A DNA stretch of 64,000 nt. Origin: Novosphingobium colocasiae. Lineage in GTDB: Bacteria; Pseudomonadota; Alphaproteobacteria; Sphingomonadales; Sphingomonadaceae. The notes beneath the pieces are model-generated. The model had not been told where the DNA came from. It worked only from the letters and a program-made list of their open reading frames with translations, and searched no databases. The position numbers and the translations under genes were made by a program. Numbering within the stretch: the first letter of the stretch is position 1; each line of letters begins with the position of its first letter. Below are positions 18,949 to 27,356 of the stretch, piece after piece. The DNA lies in the NCBI RefSeq assembly GCF_014652555.1, contig NZ_BMZA01000002.1, positions 434,001 to 498,000 of the forward strand, in the 5' to 3' direction.

Positions 18949-21288
18949 TTGAAGGCCCTGGGCAGTAAAACTTCCACCACGTGGTTGCTCGAATCCCCGC
19001 TCGAAGACGTGATGGCTGCTGCATGTGCCGTACGTTCGCAGCGCGGGTTCGAGCGTATGACTTATTCCCCCAAGGTCTTTATTCCGCTCACCCGCCTGTG
19101 TGCCGATGTTTGCCATTACTGCACTTTCGCCACCACCCCGTCCGCCCTGCCTGCGCCCTACCTTGATGAGGAAGAGGTGCTGAGCATCGCCCGCGAAGGC
19201 GTCGCCGCCGGCTGCACCGAAGCGCTGTTCACCCTGGGTGACGCGCCCGAGCGGCGGTACAACGTCGCGCGCCGGTGGCTGGCCGATCGTGGATATTCGC
19301 GCACCATCGATTATGTCCGCCACTGCGCCGAGCGGGTGCTGCGTGAGACCGGGCTGCTGCCGCACATCAACGCCGGGGTGCTGGACGAAGACGATTACCG
19401 CATGCTGCGCCCCATCGCCGCCTCGTGCGGGCTGATGCTGGAAACCACCGCCGAACGCCTTTGCGCGGCAGGGCACGCCCACCACGGTTCGCCGGACAAG
19501 GTGCCGCAAGTGCGCATAGACTCGATCGCGGCGGCTGGCCGGGCGCGGATGGCAATGACGTCCGGCATGCTGATCGGTATCGGCGAAACGCCGCAGGAAC
19601 GCATCGAAACGATCGAAGCGCTGCGCGACCTGCATCTGCAGCATAGCCACCTGCAGGAAGTGATCGTCCAGAACTTCAGCCCCAAGCCGGGCACCCGCAT
19701 GGCCGATGCACCGACGGTGAGCGAGGATGACATGCTGCGCACCATTGCCGCAGCACGGATCATCCTCCCACCGGAGGTTTCGGTGCAGGTGCCGCCCAAC
19801 CTCAACGATGCGCGGCTGAGCGTCCTGATCGATGCCGGGATGGACGATTGGGGCGGCATCTCCCCCGTCACGCCCGATCACGTCAATCCCGAAGCCCGCT
19901 GGCCCGAGATCGAACGTCTGGGCGCGATCTGCGCCGCCAAGGGCCTGCCGCTGGCCGCGCGGCTGACCGCACACCCCGCCTATGTGAACGCGGCCGATGA
20001 CGGCTGGATCGATCTCGCGCTGCGCCCGGCCGTGCTGAAACTGGCCGATGCGCAAGGTCTGGCGCGCGACAGCCGCTGGTGCCCGGGATCGAGCCTGCCC
20101 GTCCCCGCCAGCCCCGAGGCACCTTTGGGCGCTGTCCACTCCGGCCCGGTGGCAGCCAGCCTGCACCGCCTGCTCGACCGTGCGGCCAGCGGGAGCGAAC
20201 TGACCGAGACCGAAATCGCCGCGCTGTTCGACACCCGCGATGCCGCCGCGATGGCGGTGGTCGAAGCGGCGGACGTGCTGCGCCGCGAAGTTTCGGGCGA
20301 CGAGGTGACGTACGTCATCAACCGTAACATCAACTACACCAACATCTGCACCCACGCCTGCGGCTTCTGCGCCTTCTCGAAGTCATCGAGCAAGGCCGGA
20401 TTCCGCGACCGCCCCTATCGCCTCAATCTGGACGAGATCGCGGCCCGGGCGCAGGAGGCGTGGGATCGCGGGGCGACGGAAGTGTGCCTGCAAGGCGGCA
20501 TCCACCCCGAGTTCACCGGCGACACCTATGTGTCGATCCTGCGGGCGATCAAGCGGGTCTGCCCGGACCTGCATATCCACGCCTTCTCGCCTCTGGAAGT
20601 TACGCAAGGGGCGCATACCCTCGGCCTCGACATCGCCGACTATCTGGCGATGCTGAAAGACGAAGGACTGGGTTCGCTGCCCGGCACCGCCGCTGAAATC
20701 CTTGACGACGACGTGCGCCGGGTCATCTGCCCCGACAAGCTGACGACCGACCAGTGGCTGAACGTCGTCGGCACCGCGCACCGTATCGGCCTGCCCACCA
20801 CTTCGACGATCATGTTCGGCCATGTCGAAAGTCCGGTGCACTGGGCACGGCATCTGCTGCGGCTGCGGCGGCAGCAGCAGGAAACCGGCGGGTTCACCGA
20901 ATTCGTCCCCCTGCCCTATGTCCACATGGAAGCGCCGATGTTCCGGCGCGGCCAATCGCGCGGCGGGCCGAGCTGGCGTGAAAGCGTGCTGATGCATGCG
21001 GTGGCCCGGCTGGTACTGCACGGCGCGATCGGATCGATCCAGTGTTCGTGGGTCAAGCTGGGGTGGACCGGCGCGGCGGCGATGCTGCGGGCCGGGGTGA
21101 ACGATCTGGGCGGCGTGCTGATGAACGAGAGCATCAGCCGTGCGGCCGGGGCGGCGCACGGGCAGGAAATAACGCCCGAAGATCTGCGCGCCATCGCCGC
21201 CACCGGCGGCCGGCCGCTGGTCCGGCGCGATACGCTCTATCGCCGGGTTTCCAACTCGGATGATGCCCTGCTACTGTCGCTGGCCTGA
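18949..21288 (+). CDS. fbiC: 7,8-didemethyl-8-hydroxy-5-deazariboflavin (Fo) synthase, fused FbiC
   Basis: A 779-residue double radical-SAM enzyme that makes Fo, the deazaflavin chromophore of F420, from tyrosine and 5-amino-6-ribitylaminouracil. The N-terminal CofG half has its 4Fe-4S motif CX3CX2C at Cys51, Cys55 and Cys58. The C-terminal CofH half has the second at Cys467, Cys471 and Cys474. Fusion of the halves is the form seen in actinobacteria, whereas archaea use two proteins. The start is a TTG at 18949 after GGAGACAGAGG. cofE follows on the same strand after 58 bp. Both radical-SAM motifs are intact, so the enzyme looks functional. Confidence 0.95.
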   Translation: MKALGSKTSTTWLLESPLEDVMAAACAVRSQRGFERMTYSPKVFIPLTRLCADVCHYCTFATTPSALPAPYLDEEEVLSIAREGVAAGCTEALFTLGDAPERRYNVARRWLADRGYSRTIDYVRHCAERVLRETGLLPHINAGVLDEDDYRMLRPIAASCGLMLETTAERLCAAGHAHHGSPDKVPQVRIDSIAAAGRARMAMTSGMLIGIGETPQERIETIEALRDLHLQHSHLQEVIVQNFSPKPGTRMADAPTVSEDDMLRTIAAARIILPPEVSVQVPPNLNDARLSVLIDAGMDDWGGISPVTPDHVNPEARWPEIERLGAICAAKGLPLAARLTAHPAYVNAADDGWIDLALRPAVLKLADAQGLARDSRWCPGSSLPVPASPEAPLGAVHSGPVAASLHRLLDRAASGSELTETEIAALFDTRDAAAMAVVEAADVLRREVSGDEVTYVINRNINYTNICTHACGFCAFSKSSSKAGFRDRPYRLNLDEIAARAQEAWDRGATEVCLQGGIHPEFTGDTYVSILRAIKRVCPDLHIHAFSPLEVTQGAHTLGLDIADYLAMLKDEGLGSLPGTAAEILDDDVRRVICPDKLTTDQWLNVVGTAHRIGLPTTSTIMFGHVESPVHWARHLLRLRRQQQETGGFTEFVPLPYVHMEAPMFRRGQSRGGPSWRESVLMHAVARLVLHGAIGSIQCSWVKLGWTGAAAMLRAGVNDLGGVLMNESISRAAGAAHGQEITPEDLRAIAATGGRPLVRRDTLYRRVSNSDDALLLSLA

Positions 21289-21346
21289 ATCGCCGCCAGA
21301 GGACCTGCGTTGACCCGTATTGCCCAACATTTTCGGCTTGCCGCCG

Positions 21347-22105
21347 ATGCTTGATATTGTACCGATCACGGGTATCGGCGAAATCGCGCCTGGCTGCGAT
21401 CTGGCCGCAGTGCTGGCCGATGCGCTGATCGCCATCGGCTGCGCGCCGGGGCCGGGCGATGTTCTCGTCGTGACATCGAAGATCGTTTCGAAAGCCGAGG
21501 GCCGCGTGGCGGTGCTCGATGAAGTCGTCGTCGACGATGCCGCAGCGGACCTTGCCGCGCGGACACGCAAGGACCCCCGCTTGGTGGCGCTGGTGCAGGA
21601 CGAGGCGACGCGGATCGTCCGCGCGGTTCCCCATGTGCTGATCGCCTGCCACCGCACCGGCCACGTCATGGCCAACGCCGGCATCGATCAATCGAACCTG
21701 GGCGATCAGGCCGATGCCGACACGGTGCTGCTGCTCCCGCAAGACCCCGACGCTTCGGCCCATGCCCTGCGCGAACGGCTGGCAGCACGCCTGTCCCATG
21801 CCCCGGCAGTGGTCCTTTCAGACAGTTTCGGCCGCCCCTGGCGCATGGGCGTGGTCAATGTCGCGATCGGCGCGGCAGGGCTGCCGTCGCTGATCGACCA
21901 TCGCGGCGCGCCGGATCGCAACGGCCGGCCGATGGCGGTCACCCAGGTCGCCTTTGCCGATCTTGTCGCCAGCGCGGCCGGGCTGGTGATGGGCGAAGGC
22001 GCACAAGGCATTCCCGCCGTGCTGATCCGGGGGCTGGAGTGGGATGCCCCCGATCGCCCCGCTGCGGCGCTTGTCCGCCCGATTGAAGAGGATCTGTTCC
22101 AATGA
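21347..22105 (+). CDS. cofE: F420-0:gamma-L-glutamate ligase CofE
   Basis: A 252-residue GTP-dependent ligase that adds glutamate residues to F420-0. Family motifs include LDIVPITGIGEI, VLVVTSKIVSKAEGR (about 43-57), the metal-binding stretch VMANAGIDQSNLG and VVLSDSFGRPWRMG. It consists of the CofE domain only, as in archaea. The C-terminal FMN domain of actinobacterial FbiB, which reduces dehydro-F420-0, is absent. The ATG at 21347 gives the family N-terminus but has a weak ribosome-binding site; a TTG at 21320 is an alternative. The stop overlaps the cofD start (ATGA). Confidence 0.92.
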   Translation: MLDIVPITGIGEIAPGCDLAAVLADALIAIGCAPGPGDVLVVTSKIVSKAEGRVAVLDEVVVDDAAADLAARTRKDPRLVALVQDEATRIVRAVPHVLIACHRTGHVMANAGIDQSNLGDQADADTVLLLPQDPDASAHALRERLAARLSHAPAVVLSDSFGRPWRMGVVNVAIGAAGLPSLIDHRGAPDRNGRPMAVTQVAFADLVASAAGLVMGEGAQGIPAVLIRGLEWDAPDRPAAALVRPIEEDLFQ

Positions 22106-23034
22106 CCGGCCGCATCGTCATACTCACCGGCGGCGTCGGCGGGGCCAAGCTGGTAAAGGGCTGCTGCGAGGCTTTCCCACCCGACACGGTAACTGCGATC
22201 GTCAACACCGCTGACGATTTCGTCCATCTCGGCCTCCCGGTTTCCCCCGATATCGACACGCTGGTCTATACCCTTTCCGGCAAGGCCAACCCCGAGCTTG
22301 GCTGGGGCCGCGCCGGCGAAAGCTGGAATTTCATGGAGGCGTTGCGCTCGCTCGGCGGGCCGGGCTGGTTCCAGTTGGGCGACGGCGATCTGGCGATGCA
22401 CGTCCTGCGCGCGCTGGCGCTGGCGGCGGGTGCGCCGCTGTCCGCGTTCACTGCCGGGGTCTGCGAAAGCTGGGAGATCGGCGCAACGGTGCTGCCGATG
22501 AGCGATAGCCCCGTGCGCACGATGCTCGATACTGACGCCGGCGAACTGGAGTTTCAGGACTATTTCGTCGGCCGCCGCGCTGCACCCGTGGTCAGCGCCA
22601 TCCGCTTTGCCGGTGCTGCCGATGCCCGGCCCGGCCCCGGCGTGATCGAAGCCATCACCGCCGCCGATACGCGCGCGGTGCTGATTGCCCCGTCCAATCC
22701 GTTCCTCAGCGTCGATCCGGTGCTGTCCGTGCCCGGCATCCGCGAGGCGCTGTGCGCCACGAAAGCCCCGGTCGTCGCGGTATCGCCGCTGGTCGGCGGG
22801 GACGCGGTGAAGGGGCCGACGGCCAAGTTGATGCGCGAACTGGGCATGACCGTGGATGCCGTCGCCGTGGCCGGGCATTACGCCGGGCTGATCGACGCCA
22901 TGCTGATCGACGCAGGCGATCCCCAGGCCGATTTCGCCGTAACAGTGGCGCGTGCTGATACACTGATGCATACCCAAGCAGACCGCGTCCGCGTCGCCCA
23001 GGCGGCGGTGGCGCTGGCGGACAGCCTGCGGTGA
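22102..23034 (+). CDS. cofD: 2-phospho-L-lactate transferase CofD
   Basis: A 310-residue enzyme that transfers the phospholactate (or equivalent) moiety from the guanylated donor to Fo, giving F420-0 or its dehydro form. The diagnostic GGVGGAK motif is at 10-16, followed by IVNTADDFVHLGL and DIDTLVYTLSG. Near the C-terminus lie SPLVGGDAVKGP and VAGHYAGLIDAMLID. It is translationally coupled: ATGA overlap with cofE and GTGA overlap with cofC. Confidence 0.94.
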   Translation: MTGRIVILTGGVGGAKLVKGCCEAFPPDTVTAIVNTADDFVHLGLPVSPDIDTLVYTLSGKANPELGWGRAGESWNFMEALRSLGGPGWFQLGDGDLAMHVLRALALAAGAPLSAFTAGVCESWEIGATVLPMSDSPVRTMLDTDAGELEFQDYFVGRRAAPVVSAIRFAGAADARPGPGVIEAITAADTRAVLIAPSNPFLSVDPVLSVPGIREALCATKAPVVAVSPLVGGDAVKGPTAKLMRELGMTVDAVAVAGHYAGLIDAMLIDAGDPQADFAVTVARADTLMHTQADRVRVAQAAVALADSLR

Positions 23035-23588
23035 CCTGGCGGGTCGTCGTCCCGATCAAGCAACCCGGATCGCGCAAGTCGCGGCTGGCCGGGGCGCTGG
23101 ACGCGGCGGCGCGCGAGGACCTGGCTGAACGCATGTTTCGCCACGTGATGGCAGTGCTGGCCGAAATCCCGGGCGTGTCGCCGCTGGTACTGTGCCCGGT
23201 GCGGCCCGCCGGATGGTCCGGCGAATGGGTTGCAGACTGGGACGAGGTCAACGTAATGCTCGCCGCGCTTCGCGGTGCGGTGTCTGAACAGGGATTCTGC
23301 ACCATCAACGCCGACTTGCCGCTGCTGTGCGGTCATGACGTCAGCGCGCTTCTCGCAGCCGCTGGCGAAGCGGGTATCGCCCTCGCCCCTGATCGCGGCG
23401 GCACCGGGACGAACGCGGTGGCACTGGCCCCGGGCCACACCGTCGATTTTCATTTCGGACCGGGCAGCTTTGCCGCATTCGCCCGCGAAACCGGGGCGCT
23501 GGCGCGAACCGTCACCACGCCGGGACTGGCGACCGATATAGACTGCGCCGAGGATCTGGCGATCATCGCCACCGCCTGCAGCGCATGA
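23031..23588 (+). CDS. cofC: Phosphoenolpyruvate/2-phospholactate guanylyltransferase CofC
   Basis: A 185-residue nucleotidyltransferase that joins GTP to a three-carbon phosphoacid to make the CofD donor. The N-terminal nucleotide site is VVVPIKQPGSRKSRLAGALD; later motifs are INADLPLLCGHDV and DRGGTGTNAVAL. It starts with a GTG overlapping the cofD stop. Whether the substrate is phosphoenolpyruvate, 2-phospholactate or 3-phosphoglycerate (as in some Gram-negative CofC enzymes) cannot be judged here. It is the last gene of the fbiC-cofEDC operon. Confidence 0.92.
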   Translation: MTWRVVVPIKQPGSRKSRLAGALDAAAREDLAERMFRHVMAVLAEIPGVSPLVLCPVRPAGWSGEWVADWDEVNVMLAALRGAVSEQGFCTINADLPLLCGHDVSALLAAAGEAGIALAPDRGGTGTNAVALAPGHTVDFHFGPGSFAAFARETGALARTVTTPGLATDIDCAEDLAIIATACSA

Positions 23589-23606
23589 GCCGCCGGGCCC
23601 GGCGGC
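23589..23606. terminator. Perfect GC palindrome between convergent cofC and BVMO genes
   Basis: GCCGCCGGGCCCGGCGGC is a perfect 18-bp palindrome directly after the cofC stop, followed by more GC-rich complementary sequence up to 23632. There is no T-run in either direction. Its convergent position suggests a bidirectional stop or mRNA end. Confidence 0.4.
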
Positions 23607-23637
23607 CGGGCCCCCGCCCCGCCGCCGGCCGGTGCGC

Positions 23638-25293
23638 TCAATCCACCACAGCGGGCTGGCGCATGATGAAGCCTTCGTATCCCCTGGCCCGCACTTCTTC
23701 GACCTTGGCGCGATAGGCCGGGTTGCCGCCGTTGTAGACCAGCAGGCGATGGCCGCGCTCCAGTCCCTTGCCGAATTCCGCCCAGAACCAACTGTTGGTC
23801 GCCGTGGTCAGCAGCGTGGCATCCGCCACTTCGAACACATGGCGCGTCCATTCCTCGGCCGCCTGCTCGTCCGCCTCGATTCGGTCGATACCGTTCTCCA
23901 CGGCATGGGCGAACAGGTCCGCCACCCATCTGATCTGCGCTTCGGCACAGCGCGGTATGTTGCAGAAGGTCGCCCCGTTGTGCGCGCCGACCAGCGTGAA
24001 CAGGTTGGGAAATTCGGGCACCTGCAGGCCAAGATAGGTGAACGGCCCGTCCTGCCACGCTTCCTTCAGCGTCTTGCCGCCCAGGCCCCGGATGTCCATT
24101 TCCTTGAGCCCGCCGATGATCGCATCGAACCCGGTGGCGTAGATGATCATGTCCACATCGAAGTCGCGGGTGCCGGTGCGGATGCCGTCCGGCGTCATCT
24201 CGATGATCGGGTCTTCGCGGATGTCGATCAGTTCGACGTTGTCCTGATTGTACGCCTCGTAATAGTTGGTTTCCATCGGCACCCGCTTCAGCCCGAAGCC
24301 GTGGTCCTTGGGGATCAGCTTTTCGGCAATTGCCGGGTCCTTCACCCGCTGGCGGATTTTGCGGGCGATGAAATCGGTGATGTAGCCGTTGGAAACCGGA
24401 TCGGTGAACATGTCACCATAGTGGCCGACCCAGATGGCATAGCCGGACTGGTTATAAAGTTCCTCGAACAGCGCCTCCCGCTCTTCGGCCGTCGTGCCGT
24501 GCGCGGTTTCGAACATGAAATCGTGCTGGAAGCCGGAATTGGTGGATTCGCACTTTTCGAAGATGATGGGGTAGCGGGCCTTGATCTCGGCCATGCGTTC
24601 CGGTTCGATCGGCTTGTTGCACAGCGGCGCGCACCAGTTCGGGCTGCGCTGGAAAACGAACATCCGGTCTGCCGTCTTGGCCACTTCCTGGATGATCTGC
24701 ACCCCGGTCGAGCCGGTGCCGATGACGGCCACGCGCTTGCCGGCGAAGCTGACCTCCTTGCCGCCGTAACCGCCGCGTTCGTGCGGCCAGTAGTAGGAAT
24801 GGAACACCTCGCCCCGGAACAGGTCCATACCCGGATAGCTCGGCATGCGCGGAGTCGACAGCGCGCCAACCGCCGTCAGGACAAAGCGGGCGCGCAGGAT
24901 TTCCGCGTTGTCCAGTTCGACCGTCCAGAAATTGCCCTGTTCGTCATAGACCATCCGGGTGGCCTTGACGTTGAAGGTGATGTCCTTGCGCACGTCCATC
25001 CGGTCGGCGGCCTTGCTGAAGAATTCCATCAGCTCGGGCTGCGACGCGAACTCGTTCGACCAGTTCCATTCCTGCAGCAGGTCCGGGAGGAACGAATAGG
25101 CATAGGTGTACGATTCCGAATCCAGCTTGCAGCCGGGATAGCGGTTCATGTTCCACGTCCCGCCGACATCGCCGTTCTTCTCGATCACCCGGACCGACAT
25201 CCCCAGCTCGCGCAATTTGTAGAGCATGTACATGCCGGTGATCCCGGCACCGACTACTATGACATCGAAATCCACTTCCTGCTTGTCAGGCAC
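23638..25293 (-). CDS. Second Baeyer-Villiger-type FAD monooxygenase
   Basis: A 551-residue FAD/NADPH monooxygenase. Rossmann motifs are GAGITG (15-20) and GTGSTG (192-197). The BVMO fingerprint is FRGEVFHSYYWP at 159-170, and GGTWNMNRYPGCKLDSESYTYAYSF is the usual active-site region. It differs clearly from the first BVMO (11648-13300), so the two are not a recent duplication and may act on different ketones. The start is ATG after GGGAGAG. A 21-bp inverted repeat lies 14-34 bp upstream of the start. The LLM gene at 25468 is in the same orientation, 174 bp upstream. Confidence 0.92.
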   Translation of the reverse strand: MPDKQEVDFDVIVVGAGITGMYMLYKLRELGMSVRVIEKNGDVGGTWNMNRYPGCKLDSESYTYAYSFLPDLLQEWNWSNEFASQPELMEFFSKAADRMDVRKDITFNVKATRMVYDEQGNFWTVELDNAEILRARFVLTAVGALSTPRMPSYPGMDLFRGEVFHSYYWPHERGGYGGKEVSFAGKRVAVIGTGSTGVQIIQEVAKTADRMFVFQRSPNWCAPLCNKPIEPERMAEIKARYPIIFEKCESTNSGFQHDFMFETAHGTTAEEREALFEELYNQSGYAIWVGHYGDMFTDPVSNGYITDFIARKIRQRVKDPAIAEKLIPKDHGFGLKRVPMETNYYEAYNQDNVELIDIREDPIIEMTPDGIRTGTRDFDVDMIIYATGFDAIIGGLKEMDIRGLGGKTLKEAWQDGPFTYLGLQVPEFPNLFTLVGAHNGATFCNIPRCAEAQIRWVADLFAHAVENGIDRIEADEQAAEEWTRHVFEVADATLLTTATNSWFWAEFGKGLERGHRLLVYNGGNPAYRAKVEEVRARGYEGFIMRQPAVVD

Positions 25294-25306
25294 GGACTCT
25301 CTCCCA

Positions 25307-25327
25307 TTATGATTCCTGGAACCATAA
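25307..25327. promoter_or_regulatory. Inverted repeat (operator candidate) before the second BVMO
   Basis: Arms TTATGATTCC (25307-25316) and GGAACCATAA (25318-25327) surround one central base, with a single mismatch. The repeat lies just upstream of the BVMO ribosome-binding site in an AT-rich 174-bp spacer. It is unlike the ATCCGA-type dyads, so a second regulator is implied. Confidence 0.5.
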
Positions 25328-25467
25328 ACCTAGGCCCGAAAAAAGCGAAATCTTTTCGGTTATTGCGAGGGATTTTCACGCATTTCCGCCGATCGCGCAA
25401 GATAATCACCTCTGGGATCGTACTTTGTCACCCTGGCGTCAAGCGGCCATGCCGCGCAGCAAAAGCC

Positions 25468-26508
25468 TCAGCCCGGCGGCAACGCGCCGACGATCTCGCC
25501 CTGCTGGTCCGGGGTCGTGCCGTGCAGCAAAATGTAGTCGACACCGGCATCGACATATTCGCCCAGCCTCTCGATGCAGCGCGCCACGCTGCCGACCGCC
25601 GCACCCTCTGTGAGCCATTCCGAGGGCAGGAGACCCGCCACCTCGGCCATCCGCCGGCGCTTGTCGCGCGCGTCACCGGTGCCGTATTCCAGCGCGGCGA
25701 GGCCGGTCGAAGCCATGACGTCGAGCGGCTCCTCGCTCCACCCGTTCGTCGCCACGATCGGCATGCCGAGTTCACGGTGCATGAAATAGGACACCGCCCG
25801 CGCTTCTAGGATATCGATGCGCTGATCTTCCGACAGAGTATCCGGAGCGGTGACGATGGTGGCGTAGATCTTGACCGCCAGCGGATCACGCCCCGCCGCT
25901 TCGGCCGCATCGCGCACGATGCGGATCGATCGCGCCACGCCGTCCACGGTCAGGAACGGGTGCAGCACCACACCGTCGAAATGCGCGCCGGCCATCGCCA
26001 GGGTCTTGGGGCCGATCGTGCCCATGATCAGCGGCGGCGGGTTGTCATAGCCCTGCGGCAGTTGCAGCGCCGGATAGTCCCCCGCCGGGCCGTTGTAACT
26101 GATCGATTCGCCAGCCCACAGCCGGCGCAGGATCGATACATAATCCACCATGCCCTGCATGTTGGGGGTCGGGATGCCGAGTTTCTTGAAGTGCGAGACG
26201 ACCCCGCGCCCGTAACCCAGCACGAAGCGCCCGCCGCTCAGCATCTGCATCGTCTGCGCCATGCCGGCCTGGACGACCGGGTGGCGGGTGCCGAAATGGG
26301 TGAGCCCGGCCACGAGTTGCAGCGACGTGGTGGCATGCGCCAGCGCCCCCATCACCGCGCCCAGTTCCTTGCTCTCCCACCGCTCGGACAGGAATATCCC
26401 GCCGATCCCCAGCGCCTCGGCCGCCGCCGCCTGGGCGAACACCGGATTGGGATCGGACACTTGCCCGGGCAGGACATAGGAATAGATCTGTTTGCGGGTC
26501 AGCGTCAT
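25468..26508 (-). CDS. LLM-class oxidoreductase, probably F420-dependent
   Basis: A 346-residue luciferase-like oxidoreductase. Motifs include GIGGIFLSERWESKELGAVMGALAHAT (about 34-60), GLTHFGTRHPVV, MLSGGRFVLGYGRG and PPLIMGTIGPKTLAMAGAHFDGVVLH. This layout resembles the actinobacterial MSMEG_2249-type family (TIGR03857) of predicted F420-dependent LLM enzymes; the assignment is from memory of family features, not a search. The adjacency of an F420 operon supports it. The start at 26508 has only a weak GGAAC upstream. The EthD gene lies 62 bp upstream on the same strand. The substrate is unknown. Confidence 0.8.
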   Translation of the reverse strand: MTLTRKQIYSYVLPGQVSDPNPVFAQAAAAEALGIGGIFLSERWESKELGAVMGALAHATTSLQLVAGLTHFGTRHPVVQAGMAQTMQMLSGGRFVLGYGRGVVSHFKKLGIPTPNMQGMVDYVSILRRLWAGESISYNGPAGDYPALQLPQGYDNPPPLIMGTIGPKTLAMAGAHFDGVVLHPFLTVDGVARSIRIVRDAAEAAGRDPLAVKIYATIVTAPDTLSEDQRIDILEARAVSYFMHRELGMPIVATNGWSEEPLDVMASTGLAALEYGTGDARDKRRRMAEVAGLLPSEWLTEGAAVGSVARCIERLGEYVDAGVDYILLHGTTPDQQGEIVGALPPG

Positions 26509-26570
26509 GAAGGTTCCAGCCTTGGTGTGGGGTGGCCGAACCGGTCACCCGGTCCGCCAGCGGGTGGGGT

Positions 26571-27350
26571 TCAGAGCGCCCAGTCGCGCTCTACGAAAGC
26601 ATATTCCTTGCCGGAGAACAGCACCGAACCGGCCAGGCCGATAAAGCGGCGCTCATCCTCCACCGCTTTCGTCTTGGCCTCCTCCAGATCGGCCCCGCCG
26701 CGCATAGCCGAACGGTCGAACCACGCTTCGGCATGGCCCATGAAGTCACCCTCGGCCAGACCCAGCGCTGCCGCCAGCTTGGGCAAGCGTTCCCGATCAT
26801 CGCGGCGATGAACCTGGTAATAGGCGTGCATGCCCCGCGCCGGCGCATAGGAGCGGATCAGCGGGCCGTGCCCGGTCAGCCAGTAGTCGCGCGCCTCCGC
26901 GTCGGTCATCCCGGTGGCCCGCCGCAGCATGAAGGCCAGCTTGAGCAGCGGCGTGCGCGGCCGGGCGACGACCCGCGCATGCTGCGTCTGGACTTGCGGA
27001 AACTCGCTCGCCAGCCAGCAGCAGGAGGCTTGCGGGTCGACCACTTCCGCCACCGCAGCGCCGATCCGGTCCAGCAGCGCTCCGGCGCATGCGGCATCGA
27101 CCGCCGCAGCAGACGCCCACCAGAAATCCATCATCGCCGCATGCGGTGACGGTGGCATATCGCGCATCGCCCGGGCCGCAGCATCGCCCTCTGCCGCATC
27201 GGCATCGGCCAGCAACTGGACGTAGCGGATCAGGTCAAGCCCGGTCTGCATCCCCGCCACCAGCGGCCCCACGCGATCGCGCAACACCGCATGGAAAGCG
27301 GCAACGGACACACCCGCGCGCGGGGCCAGCAGGCACACCAGGCGGATCAC
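26571..27350 (-). CDS. Double EthD-domain protein
   Basis: A 259-residue protein with two EthD-type ferredoxin-like halves. The first is MIRLVCLLAPRAGVSVAAF, then LRDRVGPLV; the second is KLAFMLRRATGMTDAEARDYWLTGHGPLI. The second half has the family pattern of Trp and His-Gly-Pro in the YWLTGHGPLI helix. The reaction is unknown; EthD proteins are small enzymes or accessory factors of degradation pathways. It starts with GTG. It lies seven bases downstream of the small gene at 27357 and is in one transcription unit with the phosphotransferase and probably the LLM gene. Confidence 0.68.
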   Translation of the reverse strand: MIRLVCLLAPRAGVSVAAFHAVLRDRVGPLVAGMQTGLDLIRYVQLLADADAAEGDAAARAMRDMPPSPHAAMMDFWWASAAAVDAACAGALLDRIGAAVAEVVDPQASCCWLASEFPQVQTQHARVVARPRTPLLKLAFMLRRATGMTDAEARDYWLTGHGPLIRSYAPARGMHAYYQVHRRDDRERLPKLAAALGLAEGDFMGHAEAWFDRSAMRGGADLEEAKTKAVEDERRFIGLAGSVLFSGKEYAFVERDWAL

Positions 27351-27356
27351 GGCCGC

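Noticed and set aside
25468-26508. Naming this LLM protein as F420-dependent glucose-6-phosphate dehydrogenase
   Set aside because: It shares the LLM fold, but I could not recognise the sugar-phosphate site of Fgd, and the motifs fit another LLM subgroup better.
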